Source: an uncultured Verrucomicrobia subdivision 3 bacterium
Lineage (GTDB): Bacteria > Verrucomicrobiota > Verrucomicrobiia > Limisphaerales > UBA11358
DNA: 64,000 nucleotides
Direction of reading: 5' to 3'
Assembly (NCBI GenBank): GCA_903878805.1
Contig: CAIRJF010000013.1
Location: forward strand, 51,576-115,575
Part shown: positions 8,471-17,283 of the stretch, piece after piece
Layout: every line of letters begins with the position of its first letter
How positions within the stretch are numbered: position 1 is the first letter of the stretch
Translations under genes and position numbers: made by a program
Notes under the pieces: model-generated
Told to the model about the DNA's origin: nothing
What the model saw: the letters and a program-made list of their open reading frames with translations, nothing else
Database searches by the model: none

Positions 8471-8668
8471 ATGAAAACAATAACAATGTTGGGAATTATT
8501 GTGGTCGCGGGATTATTCCTGACGACGGGTTGTGCGAGCTGTTGCAAGAAAGACGCTGCCTGCGCCAAGCCGGCGATGACTTGCAATGGCAGTTGCTGCA
8601 AGGACGGCGCGACGTGTGCCAAATGCTGCACGGACGCGGCGGGTTGCGCGAAGTGCTGCAAGAATTAA
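8471..8668 (+). CDS. Cysteine-rich lipoprotein, metallothionein-like
   Basis: This 65-residue protein starts at ATG 8471, 11 bases after the pump gene. It has a lipoprotein signal peptide with the lipobox LTTGC, giving Cys21 as the lipidated residue. The mature 45 residues contain 13 cysteines counting that one, largely as CAxCC or xCC units (CASCC, GSCC, CAKCC twice), with lysines between them. The spacing resembles metallothioneins and thiolate clusters, but no known metallothionein family is recognised. The position after a Cu/Ag pump and before a clear terminator suggests a membrane-anchored metal sink as the last gene of the operon. Function is inferred from composition and context only. 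Confidence 0.8.
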   Translation: MKTITMLGIIVVAGLFLTTGCASCCKKDAACAKPAMTCNGSCCKDGATCAKCCTDAAGCAKCCKN

Positions 8669-8686
8669 CCGGAACAAAATTCACCT

Positions 8687-8717
8687 CGCCGTGGCGATTT
8701 TCGTCACGGCGTTTTTT
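8687..8717 (+). terminator. Intrinsic terminator of the metal-detoxification operon
   Basis: CGCCGTG at 8687-8693 pairs perfectly with CACGGCG at 8705-8711, with a further CGA/TCG pairing inside. A run of six T follows at 8712-8717. It stands 18 bases after the stop of the cysteine-rich lipoprotein gene, so it should end the operon before pilT. Confidence 0.85.
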
Positions 8718-8781
8718 ATTTGTTGAACGAGGAGAAATAATTGCGCCGGAAGGAATTTCAGATAAGAATCAGCGCGCGCAA

Positions 8782-10011
8782 ATGCAAACCATTTCTACCA
8801 AAGAGCTCGACGAGCTGCTGACGGCGATGATCGGCAGTGCCGAGGGGATTTCCGACCTGCTGTTCGTGGCCAACCGGCCGCCGCAGATGGAAATTCACGG
8901 AAAAATAAAACCGTTCGGCGACGGCGCGCTGGAATCCGCCCTCACGAGCGAACGCATCGAGGGGCTGGCGCGCGCCATCATCAACGGTAACCCCCGTTTG
9001 CTCGAGGATTTGGCGAACCACGGCTCGTGCGATTGCAGTTATTCGTTGCAGGACAATTGCCGTTTTCGCGTCAATGTTTACAAGCAAAATGGCAACTACG
9101 CGATGGTGTTGCGGCGGCTGCAATCCAAAATTCCTTCACTCGACGCACTGCATTTGCCGCCAGTTTTCCGCGAGGTGGTCAAGGAGAAGAACGGAATAAT
9201 TTTTGTAACCGGTGGCACCGGCAGTGGCAAAACAACCACGCTGGCCGCATTGCTCAACGAAATCAATCAGCACGAGGAAATTCACGTCGTTACGCTGGAA
9301 GATCCGATTGAATTTTTGCATCCGCACAAAAAGGCCACGTTCAGCCAGCGCGAAATGGGCCGGGATTTTTTTAATTTTCCCGACGGTCTGCGCGCCGCGC
9401 TGCGGCAGGCGCCGAAAATAATTTTTGTCGGCGAAATCCGCGACCGCGACACGATGGAAATTGCTCTGACTGCCGGCGAAACCGGCCATCTGGTTTTAAG
9501 CACGCTGCACACCATCAGCGCGAGCCAGACCATCAACCGCATTCTCGGCATGTTCACCAAGGACGAGGAGCAGCAGGTGCGCGAACGGCTCGTTGGTTCG
9601 TTGCGCTACGTCATCAGCCAGCGGCTCGTGCCAAAAAACGGCGGCGGTCGTCTGCTCGCGACGGAATTACTCGGTAGCAACCTGCGTTCCCGCGAAGCCA
9701 TCGGCCTCGGTGAAAGTGAAAATCGCCGACTCGCGGACATCATTGAGGCCGGCAGCACGGCGGGCTGGCATAGTTTTGAACAATCGCTTGTGCGCGCTTA
9801 CGAAAATGATTTGGTCACGCAGGAAACGGCGCTGCTGTATTGCGTCAACAAATCCGCGATGCACCAGCGGCTCGACACCATCAACAAGCGCCGCGAAACC
9901 GTCACCAGCACGCTCGACGGCATCCGGTTGAAAATGGATCACAGCGCGACCAAGCCGCCGGTCATGCCCAAGCCCGCCGCCAAACCGGCTGGCGAAACTC
10001 CGCCGGCTTGA
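8782..10011 (+). CDS. pilT: Type IV pilus retraction ATPase (PilT-like)
   Basis: The protein has 409 residues from ATG 8782, where the PilT-type N-terminus (ELLTAMIGSAEGISDLLF) begins. The frame is open much further upstream, but that part overlaps the terminator and the lipoprotein gene, so it is not used. Walker A GGTGSGKTTT lies at about residues 143-152. It is followed by the Asp box TLEDPIEF, Walker B IIFVGEIRDRDT and the His box GHLVLSTLHT. PilT hexamers depolymerise type IV pili at the inner membrane, powering twitching. The last 40 residues are a Pro/Ala/Lys-rich tail beyond the usual PilT end. No other pilus gene is adjacent; the prepilin peptidase is at 57611. Confidence 0.88.
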   Translation: MQTISTKELDELLTAMIGSAEGISDLLFVANRPPQMEIHGKIKPFGDGALESALTSERIEGLARAIINGNPRLLEDLANHGSCDCSYSLQDNCRFRVNVYKQNGNYAMVLRRLQSKIPSLDALHLPPVFREVVKEKNGIIFVTGGTGSGKTTTLAALLNEINQHEEIHVVTLEDPIEFLHPHKKATFSQREMGRDFFNFPDGLRAALRQAPKIIFVGEIRDRDTMEIALTAGETGHLVLSTLHTISASQTINRILGMFTKDEEQQVRERLVGSLRYVISQRLVPKNGGGRLLATELLGSNLRSREAIGLGESENRRLADIIEAGSTAGWHSFEQSLVRAYENDLVTQETALLYCVNKSAMHQRLDTINKRRETVTSTLDGIRLKMDHSATKPPVMPKPAAKPAGETPPA

Positions 10012-10048
10012 TACGCAGAAATTTTTCCGCGCCCGGCGGCTTGAAAAA

Positions 10049-11029
10049 TCAATCCGCCTTCTGCGCGGGCGTTTTCAGCGGATACAAACCGGGGCAGCAG
10101 CCGAACGTTTCGTGGAATGCCGCGCTGAAATGGCTCAAGCTGTTGTAACCCACTTCCAGCGCGGTCTCGGTGACGTTGTGTTCGCCGGCCTTGAGCAGTT
10201 CCGCCGCGCGTTCCATTCGCAGTTCGCGCAAATGCTGCGTAATAGTGTGGCCGGTTTGCGCAGAAAAAATCCGGCTCAAATAAAAATGGCTACAACCGAT
10301 TTTCTTACCCAACTCTTCCAGCGTCGGTGGCGTGGCGAGATTTTGCTTCAGTAAAAAAATAACCTGCTCGACGCGTTCCTGCGCGACGCGCTGCTGACGT
10401 GAACAAAACATTTCCGTCTCCGGCGGCGGCTGCAGAAAAAAAGTCACGGCGAGTTCCAGCGCCTTGCATTGATACCACAGCGGTTGCGCTGCCGCGTAAA
10501 CCGGCGGCTGGCGCAGGGTGGAAATAAGTTGTTGTTGCCCCGCCGTGAGTCGCACGGTTGCATGCGTGACCGGAGCACTAGAAGAATTTTCAATGGCCGC
10601 ACGCACAACCGGATGCAACATCGCTTCCATGCCCGCGAGATGTTTCGCGAGAAACGCGGTGGAAAATTCCACCGTGAGAAACTGGTGCTGCTCATTCGCC
10701 GCGCGTTTCGCCTTCAACGGTTCATCTTGGCGATGATAAAATCCCACCGTGCCGGGCACGAATTCGGCGCGACTGTTTTTGCCTTCCACGAAACCGTGAC
10801 CGACCAAGTTCAAACACAATTCCACGCAGCCGGGATGAAAGCTTGCGCCCCAATCAAATTCGCGCTTCGCCAAAAAATCGTGCCACTCAATGCTGTAACC
10901 TGCGCCGTGAAAACTGCCGAAGAGCGGTTGCCAGCCTTTGCCGACATCGCGCCAAGCGTCCGCTTCGGTGAACGGCGCAGCCTGACGACGAGGATTCCCG
11001 GCTGAAGCAGCGGATTTCACGGCGGACAA
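10049..11029 (-). CDS. AraC-family transcriptional regulator
   Basis: The protein has 326 residues. The last 100 carry two helix-turn-helix motifs of the AraC/XylS type (TLEELGKKIGCSHFYLSRIF, then TETALEVGYNSLSHFSAAF followed by GCCPG). The first 200 residues form a sensor domain of cupin-like character (GHGFVEGKNSRAEFVPG) with no identifiable ligand. AraC regulators usually control a nearby gene in response to a small molecule. Here the start codon is only 3 bases from the stop of lpxD, transcribed the same way, so the regulator may be read through from lpxD, and its target is not evident. It is convergent with pilT. Confidence 0.9.
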   Translation of the reverse strand: MSAVKSAASAGNPRRQAAPFTEADAWRDVGKGWQPLFGSFHGAGYSIEWHDFLAKREFDWGASFHPGCVELCLNLVGHGFVEGKNSRAEFVPGTVGFYHRQDEPLKAKRAANEQHQFLTVEFSTAFLAKHLAGMEAMLHPVVRAAIENSSSAPVTHATVRLTAGQQQLISTLRQPPVYAAAQPLWYQCKALELAVTFFLQPPPETEMFCSRQQRVAQERVEQVIFLLKQNLATPPTLEELGKKIGCSHFYLSRIFSAQTGHTITQHLRELRMERAAELLKAGEHNVTETALEVGYNSLSHFSAAFHETFGCCPGLYPLKTPAQKAD

Positions 11030-11032
11030 AAT

Positions 11033-12049
11033 TTATTCGTTCGCGCCAAGCTTCTTTTCCCACGCGGCAATTTTTTTGAACAAGTCGGGCAGGCGTTGCA
11101 TCGCAATCATAACGCGCTTGGCCTGTTTGTCCGGCTGCGCGGGGATGCCCAGCCATTGTTCGCCGTCGGGAATGTTGTGCATCACGCCAGACTTGGAGCC
11201 GATGGTGACTTTGTTGCCGATTTTCAGATGTCCGGCCAAACCCGCTTGTCCGGCCATCACGGTGTAGCTGCCGATTTTCGTGCTGCCGGAAATGCCCACT
11301 TGCGCGCAGAAAATGCAGTGTTCACCGATCTCCACGTTGTGACCGACCTGCACGAGGTTATCAATTTTCGTGCCCTTGCCGATGCTCGTCGAGCCGAGCG
11401 CGGCGCGATCCACGGTAGTGTTGGCGCCAATCTCCACGTCGTCGCCGAGGATGACGTTGCCGATTTGCGGCACCTTGCGGTGAAAACTTGTGTCAAAAAC
11501 ATAGCCGAAACCGTCCGAGCCGATGACCGCGCCGGCGTGGATGCGCACGCGCTTGCCGATTTGCGTGCGCGAATAAATCGTCGCATTCGGAAATAAATTA
11601 GTTTCGTCGCCGAGCACCGAATCATCGCCGACGGAATTGCCGGATTGCAAAACGCAGTTCGCGCCAATCTTCACACGTTCGCCAATCGTGCAATGCGGAC
11701 CGATGTGCGCGGTCGGATCAACTTGGGCAGACGCGGCGACGACGGCGGACGGATGAATGCCGGCGGCAAATTTTGGTTCCGGAAAAAACACCGCGAGCGC
11801 CTTGGCGAACGCGAGTCGCGGATTTGCCACGCGGATGACGGTTTTTTTTGTCGAGGTGACATCGTTGCCGGCGATGATCGCGGTGGCGGCGCTGGCTTCG
11901 GCCGCAGCAAAGTATTCCGGCGTCTCGGCAAAGGTAAGGTCGCCCGCCTTGGCCTTGTCAATCATGGCGAAGCCGGTTAGCGTGGCGTTGGCGTCGCCGA
12001 GCACTTCGCCGGCGAGCAGTTTGGCAATTTCAGCAGTGGTAAGTGTCAT
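11033..12049 (-). CDS. lpxD: UDP-3-O-acylglucosamine N-acyltransferase (lipid A synthesis)
   Basis: LpxD transfers the second hydroxyacyl chain from acyl-ACP to UDP-3-O-acylglucosamine in lipid A synthesis. The 338-residue protein has the LpxD N-terminal uridine-binding domain ([21 protein letters not shown]). A long left-handed beta helix of hexapeptide repeats follows, containing the catalytic His motif [12 protein letters not shown], then a C-terminal helix ([16 protein letters not shown]). Length is normal. It is not next to lpxA, lpxB or fabZ as in proteobacteria. Its presence shows that the organism makes an LPS-type outer membrane. A spacer of 59 bases separates its start from the divergent oxidoreductase gene. 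Confidence 0.95.
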   Translation of the reverse strand: MTLTTAEIAKLLAGEVLGDANATLTGFAMIDKAKAGDLTFAETPEYFAAAEASAATAIIAGNDVTSTKKTVIRVANPRLAFAKALAVFFPEPKFAAGIHPSAVVAASAQVDPTAHIGPHCTIGERVKIGANCVLQSGNSVGDDSVLGDETNLFPNATIYSRTQIGKRVRIHAGAVIGSDGFGYVFDTSFHRKVPQIGNVILGDDVEIGANTTVDRAALGSTSIGKGTKIDNLVQVGHNVEIGEHCIFCAQVGISGSTKIGSYTVMAGQAGLAGHLKIGNKVTIGSKSGVMHNIPDGEQWLGIPAQPDKQAKRVMIAMQRLPDLFKKIAAWEKKLGANE

Positions 12050-12108
12050 TGACTTGATTTATTCGGCTCACTATAAAGCCGGACAGAATCTGTTCAATCC
12101 CAACTTTT

Positions 12109-13254
12109 ATGGCTAAAACATTTCGCGTCGGGCTGATCGGCTACAAATTCATGGGGCGTGCGCACTCAAACGCGTGGCGGCAGGCGCCGAAATTTTTTGA
12201 TCTCAAGGCGAATATTGAGATGCACACCATTTGCGGACGCGATGCGGCTGCTGTGCAGGCTGCGCGCGCTAAGCTCGGCTGGCAATTCGCCGCGACCGAC
12301 TGGCGCGAGGTCGTTGAGTCACCGCTGATTGACATCGTTGACATCGGCACGCCGACGTTCACACATGCCGAAATCGCCATTGCCGCGCTGAAAAACGGTA
12401 AACACGTCCTGCTCGAAAAACCCATGGGCCGCGACTTGAAGGAATGTGAAGCCATCTTTGCCGCCGCCAAAAAATCCAAGCGCGTCCACATGATTTGCCA
12501 CAATTACCGTCGCATTCCGGCAATTGCTTTGGCAAAGCGCATGATGAGCGAAGGTGCGCTCGGAAAAATTTATCATTTTCGCGCACGCTACGCACAGGAC
12601 CGTTTGGCCGATCCTGAATTTCCCGTGGACTGGCGTTTGCAAAAAGAAACCAGCGGCAGCGGCGTTCACAGCGACATCAATTCCCACATCATTGACCTTG
12701 CGCGCTATCTCGTCGGTGAGTTCACCGACGTTTGCGGCATTGTGCATACATTCATTACCGAACGGCCGCGCGCGGATTTACTCGCGAAGGGCAAGCGTCA
12801 GCTCGGCAAAGTCACTGCGCCGGATTCGGCGGCGTTCATCGGCTGGATGGAAGGCGGTGTGATGGCGAATCTCGAAGCGACGCGTTACGCGCTCGGTCGT
12901 CGCAATCACATCGAAATCGAAATCAACGGCAGCAAAGGCTCGATTTATTTTGATTTCGAAGACATGAACCGGTTGAAATTTTATAACGGCGATGACCCAA
13001 AAGACCGGCAAGGTTTTCGCGACATCCTCGTGACGCAACGCGACGGCGTCCAGCCTTACGTTGCGAACTGGTGGCCGCCCGGACACGGCATCGGTTACGA
13101 ACATACTTTTGTTCATGCGGTGGCCGATTTCGTGAATGCCTGCGCCGATGGCAAGTCCGTTCAGCCGACGTTCGAAGACGGCTTGAAAAATCAGCGGGTG
13201 CTTACTGCCGTTGAGGAATCCTCGGCCAAGGGTAAGTGGGTAAAAATAAAATAG
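12109..13254 (+). CDS. Gfo/Idh/MocA-family NAD(P)-dependent oxidoreductase
   Basis: The protein has 381 residues. An N-terminal Rossmann domain opens with RVGLIGYKFMGRAHSNAW, and the family EKP motif is in HVLLEKPMGRD near residue 105. The C-terminal half is the alpha/beta domain that binds the sugar or inositol-like substrate; catalytic-type residues sit in GSGVHSDINSHIIDLARYL. Members oxidise or reduce sugars, inositols or bile-pigment-like compounds. The substrate here cannot be told. The closest general type is the dehydrogenases common in PVC bacteria that degrade or build sugars. It is a single gene, divergent from lpxD. Confidence 0.9.
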   Translation: MAKTFRVGLIGYKFMGRAHSNAWRQAPKFFDLKANIEMHTICGRDAAAVQAARAKLGWQFAATDWREVVESPLIDIVDIGTPTFTHAEIAIAALKNGKHVLLEKPMGRDLKECEAIFAAAKKSKRVHMICHNYRRIPAIALAKRMMSEGALGKIYHFRARYAQDRLADPEFPVDWRLQKETSGSGVHSDINSHIIDLARYLVGEFTDVCGIVHTFITERPRADLLAKGKRQLGKVTAPDSAAFIGWMEGGVMANLEATRYALGRRNHIEIEINGSKGSIYFDFEDMNRLKFYNGDDPKDRQGFRDILVTQRDGVQPYVANWWPPGHGIGYEHTFVHAVADFVNACADGKSVQPTFEDGLKNQRVLTAVEESSAKGKWVKIK

Positions 13255-13332
13255 CGCACAATTTCCGGTGAGTGATTGCTAAATTCTGACTGTTGATAAT
13301 GGTCTGAAGCGGCTAAACTGTCTTAGTGACTT

Positions 13333-13782
13333 ATGCCAATTACCTCGCTTGAACAAATCCTCCCCGAGCTGCACGACGCCGTTGGTCCGGTCATTTTAAT
13401 TTCCGGCGTCGGCTTGTTGCTGCTGACCATGACCAATCGTCTGGGCCGCGCGATTGACCGTGCGCGTATCCTCAAGCGCGAACTCGCTGCGCCTGGCGAA
13501 AGTGAACGCAGCCACATTCGCGCGCAGATCGAAATTCTTTTCCGCCGCGCCAAAATCATTCGCACTGCGATTTTATTTTCCGTGCTGAGCGCGCTGCTGG
13601 CGTCGGCGCTGGTGGTGTTGACTTTCGTTTCGGCGTGGCAGCAATGGCAGCAGGGTTGGCCGCTGGGCGTGATTTTTGTGGCCTGTCTGCTTTCGCTATG
13701 CGTCTCACTCATCGCCTTCATGGGCGACATCAATCTTTCCTTGCACGCGCTGAAGCTGGAACTCGAAGCGGGCGAAAAATAA
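13333..13782 (+). CDS. DUF2721-family membrane protein
   Basis: This 149-residue membrane protein has a first helix near residues 16-34 (VGPVILISGVGLLLLTM). A conserved positively charged cytoplasmic stretch follows (TNRLGRAIDRARILKREL), then two further helices near 77-97 and 108-130. The arrangement, and especially the TNRLGRAIDRAR segment, is typical of DUF2721 proteins, which have no known function. The neighbours give no context. It is convergent with the membrane gene that follows, with a 20-base gap. Confidence 0.82.
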   Translation: MPITSLEQILPELHDAVGPVILISGVGLLLLTMTNRLGRAIDRARILKRELAAPGESERSHIRAQIEILFRRAKIIRTAILFSVLSALLASALVVLTFVSAWQQWQQGWPLGVIFVACLLSLCVSLIAFMGDINLSLHALKLELEAGEK

Positions 13783-13802
13783 TTTCTGCCGCTGAAATAA
13801 AT

Positions 13803-14480
13803 TTAATTCCGCGCGCCAAAAACCGCGTCGAGAATCACTTCTTTGGTTTTCCAAATCAGCGCCATTGTCATCGCCAGTGGCAGGAGAATGAAAAAAATCA
13901 GCAGCAGGCTGCTTGCACGGTTGACCCAGATTAAAATCCTGCCGACGTGCGGCGACGGGTGCGGCAGTTGCAATAGCGCCGCGAGGAGAATGGCGAAGAA
14001 CAGCAACCCCACCAGCAGCCAGCAGTTGAAGGCCGTGAACTGGCGCGTTTCGCTGCGCAAGGTTTCGTCCGGCAGCATGGCGCCGAGGCGCTTGAGGACA
14101 AGGTTCAAATTGAACAGGAACATAACGCCGGCCAGTTCCAAGACCAAAACGGCGTCCGCGAAGAAAATTTGTTCCGGCAATTTATTGTGCCAATAGATAA
14201 ATGGTGAGAGGCCGAGGATGACGAGCGCGAGTAGTTGCGCGCGGTCGAGCGCGTGCCGCCACGGGCGTTCCTGTTTTTGAAAATCGCCCATCTGCCACAG
14301 GCCATAGACGAGCAGTGCGTTGACGGCTAGTGCCGGCAGGAAACCCAGCGGCTTGAGCCACTCGGCGCGGGCAGTCTCGGCACCAATGAGCAGCGCAGCG
14401 GGCAAGCCCCAAAAGAGCGCGGACAGTCCGCGCGCTAGTTTCCCGAGCGAACGGAGCAGTTGGGGGTTGGGCGAACTCAT
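13803..14480 (-). CDS. Polytopic membrane protein of unknown function
   Basis: The product has 225 residues with about five or six hydrophobic segments (for example FLPALAVNALLVYGLW, LLALVILGLSPFIY, VLVLELAGVMFLFNLNLVL, CWLLVGLLFFAILLAALL, LLLIFFILLPLAMTMALIW). A charged loop in the middle is LKRLGAMLPDETLRSETRQ. I recognise no domain. The positive charges around the first segment suggest an inner-membrane protein. The start at 14480 (ATG) is supported by the absence of hydrophobic coding further upstream. It stands alone between DUF2721 and sucC. Confidence 0.75.
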   Translation of the reverse strand: MSSPNPQLLRSLGKLARGLSALFWGLPAALLIGAETARAEWLKPLGFLPALAVNALLVYGLWQMGDFQKQERPWRHALDRAQLLALVILGLSPFIYWHNKLPEQIFFADAVLVLELAGVMFLFNLNLVLKRLGAMLPDETLRSETRQFTAFNCWLLVGLLFFAILLAALLQLPHPSPHVGRILIWVNRASSLLLIFFILLPLAMTMALIWKTKEVILDAVFGARN

Positions 14481-14653
14481 CGGGCAAATTATGAGGCAAG
14501 AACCGTGAATGATGAAACAAATTTAATGCGCCAGCCGCACATTAAATTTTCCAGCGGGCAGGGTGGCGGCACTGATTTTGTCAGTCGTCGCGGGCGCGGT
14601 TAAAAGTTGATTTCCGGCGGCAATGGTTTTTAATTCAGCAACAATTTTTTGAA

Positions 14654-15859
14654 ATGAACATCCACGAATACCAAGCCAAACAGTTGCTCGCGCAATACGG
14701 CGTCGCCGTGACGCTCGAGATTCCCGCCAAGTCACTCGCCGAGGTGCGTCCGGCGGCGGAGAAAATCGTCGCCAGCGGCAGCGCGAAAGTCGTCGTCAAA
14801 TCGCAGATCCACGCGGGCGGACGCGGCAAGGGAACTTTCAAATCCGGCTTTCAAGGCGGCGTGAAAGTGGCGTCGTCGGTGGATGAAGCCGTGGGCTTCG
14901 CGGAAAAAATGTTTGGCCAGACGCTCGTCACCAAACAGACCGGGCCGGACGGTCGGCAGGTGCAGACGCTGCTCATCGCCGCAGGCGCGAAAATCAAAAA
15001 AGAATTTTATCTCGCCGTGCTGCTTGACCGCGCGAATTCGCGTCCGCTCATCATGGCCAGCACCGAAGGCGGCATGGATATCGAAGAAGTGGCGGAGAAA
15101 TTTCCGGAAAAGATTTTCAAGGAACACATCGATCCCGCCGTCGGCATCATGCCGTATCAAGCGCGCAAGATTGCTTCCGCGCTCGGCTTGAAAGGTGATT
15201 TGTTCAACGCGGGTGTGAAGCTGGTCACGGGCGTTTACAACACGTGGTGGGAATGTGATGCGGCGATGGTGGAATTGAATCCGCTTGCCGTTGTTGAATT
15301 GGCCGATGGCAAGGAAACGGTGGTTGCGCTAGATGCAAAAATTTCCTTGGACGACAACGCGCTGTATCGCCATAAAAATATTATGGAGATGCGCGACTTG
15401 AATGAAGAAGCGCCGCTCGAAATCGAAGCGTCGAAGTTTGCGTTGAACTACATCAAGCTCGACGGCTCCATCGCGTGTCTCGTCAACGGCGCCGGACTCG
15501 CGATGTCCACGATGGACATCATTCAGCATTTTGGCGGCATGCCTGCCAACTTCCTAGATGTTGGTGGCGGTGCGAGCAAAGATCAGGTCACGGCGGCGTT
15601 CAAAATCATTTTGAGCGACCCGAACGTGAAGGGAATCATGGTCAACATTTTCGGCGGCATCATGGATTGCAACGTCATCGCCACCGGCATTGTTGCGGCG
15701 GTGAAGGAAACCGGCCTGAAACTTCCGCTCGTAGTTCGCCTCGAAGGCAACAACGTCGCCGCCGGCAAGAAAACGCTCGCGGAATCCGGCGTCGCCATCA
15801 TTAACGGCGACACCATGTCCGACGCGGCGAAAAAGATTGTCGCGGCGGTCGGAAAATAA
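14654..15859 (+). CDS. sucC: Succinate-CoA ligase subunit beta, with its 3' end duplicated downstream
   Basis: The beta subunit of succinyl-CoA synthetase makes ATP or GTP from succinyl-CoA in the TCA cycle. The 401 residues include the N-terminal ATP-grasp domain ([32 protein letters not shown]) and the C-terminal CoA-ligase domain ([16 protein letters not shown]). It ends in [13 protein letters not shown] near copy of its last 42 bases lies 605 bases downstream (16424-16465), ending in [12 protein letters not shown]. An AT-rich orphan gene lies between the copies. The alpha subunit gene sucD, usually the next gene, is not in this window. The insertion may have separated an old sucC-sucD pair, or sucD is elsewhere. 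Confidence 0.95.
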   Translation: MNIHEYQAKQLLAQYGVAVTLEIPAKSLAEVRPAAEKIVASGSAKVVVKSQIHAGGRGKGTFKSGFQGGVKVASSVDEAVGFAEKMFGQTLVTKQTGPDGRQVQTLLIAAGAKIKKEFYLAVLLDRANSRPLIMASTEGGMDIEEVAEKFPEKIFKEHIDPAVGIMPYQARKIASALGLKGDLFNAGVKLVTGVYNTWWECDAAMVELNPLAVVELADGKETVVALDAKISLDDNALYRHKNIMEMRDLNEEAPLEIEASKFALNYIKLDGSIACLVNGAGLAMSTMDIIQHFGGMPANFLDVGGGASKDQVTAAFKIILSDPNVKGIMVNIFGGIMDCNVIATGIVAAVKETGLKLPLVVRLEGNNVAAGKKTLAESGVAIINGDTMSDAAKKIVAAVGK

Positions 15860-15860
15860 T
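15819..15860 (+). repeat. Left copy of duplicated sucC 3' end (att-like)
   Basis: These 42 bases match 16424-16465 at 38 positions, with an identical 20-base core at 15830-15849. They form the end of the intact sucC, including its stop. Confidence 0.85.
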
Positions 15861-15866
15861 ATTGAG

Positions 15867-16376
15867 GTGCGTTGTCAAACTAAAATTGAGTCTGAAGAGT
15901 TTGCAGATTTTGCCACCTTTGGCATTCCTGCTAATCCCAAAGATGCCTCTCAATTTCTTTTTCAAATAGCTGGCGAAATACCAAAGGACTTCTCAAGTTT
16001 GAATTGGTTCAGTGATTTTCTAGCTAACTCGTTCGAGTCATTTGACCATTGCTTACTGTTAGTTGAGTTGTGGGAACCAAAAAATCTGCATTTGTTTTAT
16101 CGCCTTCGCCAAAGCTATTTAGAAAACCGCACGTTAATGGAAGCACCCGGACATATTTTTTATGATTATGAAACGCCTGATTTAGCTTCTTTTATTTTGA
16201 TTGGTATTATCTGCGGTTGGAGATTTCGATTACACCCAGCACCATGCTTTGTCCGTGCTTTTATTAATGATGGCTTTTTCACTTTTGAAACAGACGAAGA
16301 ATCCAACTTTGATGAAATTAAGAAAATACTTGGAAACGCAAAAATTGCTTTCAAGCTTTCATCTCACAAAAAATAA
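15867..16376 (+). CDS. AT-rich orphan gene carried in the sucC cassette; unknown function
   Basis: The frame is open from TTG 15837 inside the sucC tail. I prefer the GTG at 15867, eight bases after the sucC stop, giving about 169 residues. The protein is acidic, rich in aromatic residues (Phe, Tyr, Trp) and probably soluble. A weakly hydrophobic stretch lies in the middle (LASFILIGIICGW). No domain is recognised. Base composition is far more AT-rich than sucC or the M14 peptidase gene on either side, which points to transfer. Small acidic proteins of this sort are often orphan immunity proteins of polymorphic toxins; that is only a guess from size and context. Confidence 0.7.
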   Translation: MRCQTKIESEEFADFATFGIPANPKDASQFLFQIAGEIPKDFSSLNWFSDFLANSFESFDHCLLLVELWEPKNLHLFYRLRQSYLENRTLMEAPGHIFYDYETPDLASFILIGIICGWRFRLHPAPCFVRAFINDGFFTFETDEESNFDEIKKILGNAKIAFKLSSHKK

Positions 16377-16423
16377 ATCATGCTCAAAGTCATGCGAACT
16401 TGCATTTTGTTGTTACTCCGTCA

Positions 16424-16465
16424 CCGACGCGGCAAAAAAGATTGTCGCGGCGGTTGAGAAATAAT
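16424..16465 (+). repeat. Right copy of duplicated sucC 3' end (att-like)
   Basis: It aligns with 15819-15860 with four substitutions in 42 bases and encodes [12 protein letters not shown] followed by the same TAAT context. The differences suggest that the two copies come from different sources rather than from a fresh duplication. Confidence 0.85.
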
Positions 16466-16485
16466 CGCTTTGCGTTGCGCCGGCT

Positions 16486-17283
16486 TTGCGCGAAATTCTC
16501 CGCGTGCAGAAGCTCGGCAAAAATCACGGCGGCTACCACGGCGAGACGATCGATATCCGCGCCGTGCTGCGCGCGACCGAACTGGCCGCGCAGCAACACG
16601 GTTGGTCGTCGGAAAATTTTCACACAGCGGATGGGTTCAACTGGCTGGCGTTGCATCGCGCGGCAACCGAAAGCCGAAAGCCAGAAGCCAGGATTTATAT
16701 CAGCGCGGGCATCCACGGCGACGAACCGGCGAGTTCGCTTGCGGCGCTGAAATTGATTCAGGAAAACAACTGGCCGGAGAACACGGAAATTTTTTTACTG
16801 CCGTGCTTGAATCCAATCGGCTTCAGCTTAAACCGGCGCGGGAACGCGGACGGCATTGACCTTAACCGCGATTATCGGAATCCGAAAGCCGCCGAGACGC
16901 GCACACACATCGCGTGGTTGGAACAGCAGCCGCAGTTTGACCTGTGTCTATGTCTGCACGAGGACTGGGAATCGCACGGCTTTTATCTCTACGAGCAAAA
17001 TCCGGATGGAATTTCTTCACCGGCCGAAAAAATCATTGCCGCCGTAAAAAAAGTCTGCCCGGTGGATCTCTCCGAAATCATCGAAGGCCGCGCGGCGGTG
17101 AATGGAATCATCCAGCCCAAAATAAATCCGGCCGAGCGACCTGACTGGCCGGAGGCGCTGTATCTGATCACTCATAAATCGCGGCAGGGTTACACTCTGG
17201 AAGCGCCGTCAGATTTTCCGCTGGCAACGCGCGTGGCGGCGCTGGTGACGGCGGTGAGAACGGCTTTGGGAATTACAAATTAA
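16486..17283 (+). CDS. M14-family zinc carboxypeptidase / AstE-AspA-like deacylase
   Basis: The protein has up to 265 residues. The zinc ligands of the M14 fold are visible: GIHGDEP (His and Glu) and later CLHEDWES (His). Substrate contacts appear in GIDLNRDYRN, the NR motif typical of carboxypeptidases and succinylglutamate desuccinylases. The family removes C-terminal residues from peptides (including cell-wall peptides) or acyl groups from amino acids; the exact substrate is unknown. The first residues depend on a TTG start at 16486, so the true start is uncertain. A low-complexity RKPEAR-like stretch (bases about 16670-16692) resembles the intergenic repeat words found elsewhere. It follows the sucC cassette and overlaps miaB convergently by 11 bases. 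Confidence 0.82.
   Translation: MREILRVQKLGKNHGGYHGETIDIRAVLRATELAAQQHGWSSENFHTADGFNWLALHRAATESRKPEARIYISAGIHGDEPASSLAALKLIQENNWPENTEIFLLPCLNPIGFSLNRRGNADGIDLNRDYRNPKAAETRTHIAWLEQQPQFDLCLCLHEDWESHGFYLYEQNPDGISSPAEKIIAAVKKVCPVDLSEIIEGRAAVNGIIQPKINPAERPDWPEALYLITHKSRQGYTLEAPSDFPLATRVAALVTAVRTALGITN

Larger units (their letters stand above)
15861..16465. mobile_element. Candidate 605-base inserted cassette at the 3' end of sucC
   Basis: Between the two copies of the sucC end lies AT-rich DNA (three 60-base lines I counted had 19 to 25 G+C) with a single gene and no integrase. The right end carries a second, slightly different version of the sucC tail in frame with its own stop. This is what an element leaves when it integrates into a gene end and restores that end. 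A local duplication followed by capture of foreign DNA is an alternative. Confidence 0.55.

Noticed and set aside
10014..10065. CGCAGAA/TTCTGCG pair between pilT and the AraC gene as a terminator.
   Set aside because: The stem is only seven bases, part of it is in AraC coding sequence and no T run follows the stem directly.
13803..14480. The membrane gene as a DUF2721 partner.
   Set aside because: It is convergent with the DUF2721 gene and shares no motif, so a functional link is not supported.
14523..14640. On the minus strand, about 38 codons ending ...[20 protein letters not shown] and a normal stop look like the C-terminus of a secreted protein.
   Set aside because: No start or upstream continuation exists before sucC begins, and no second segment of such a gene is seen. 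It may be a gene remnant but the evidence is one short open stretch.
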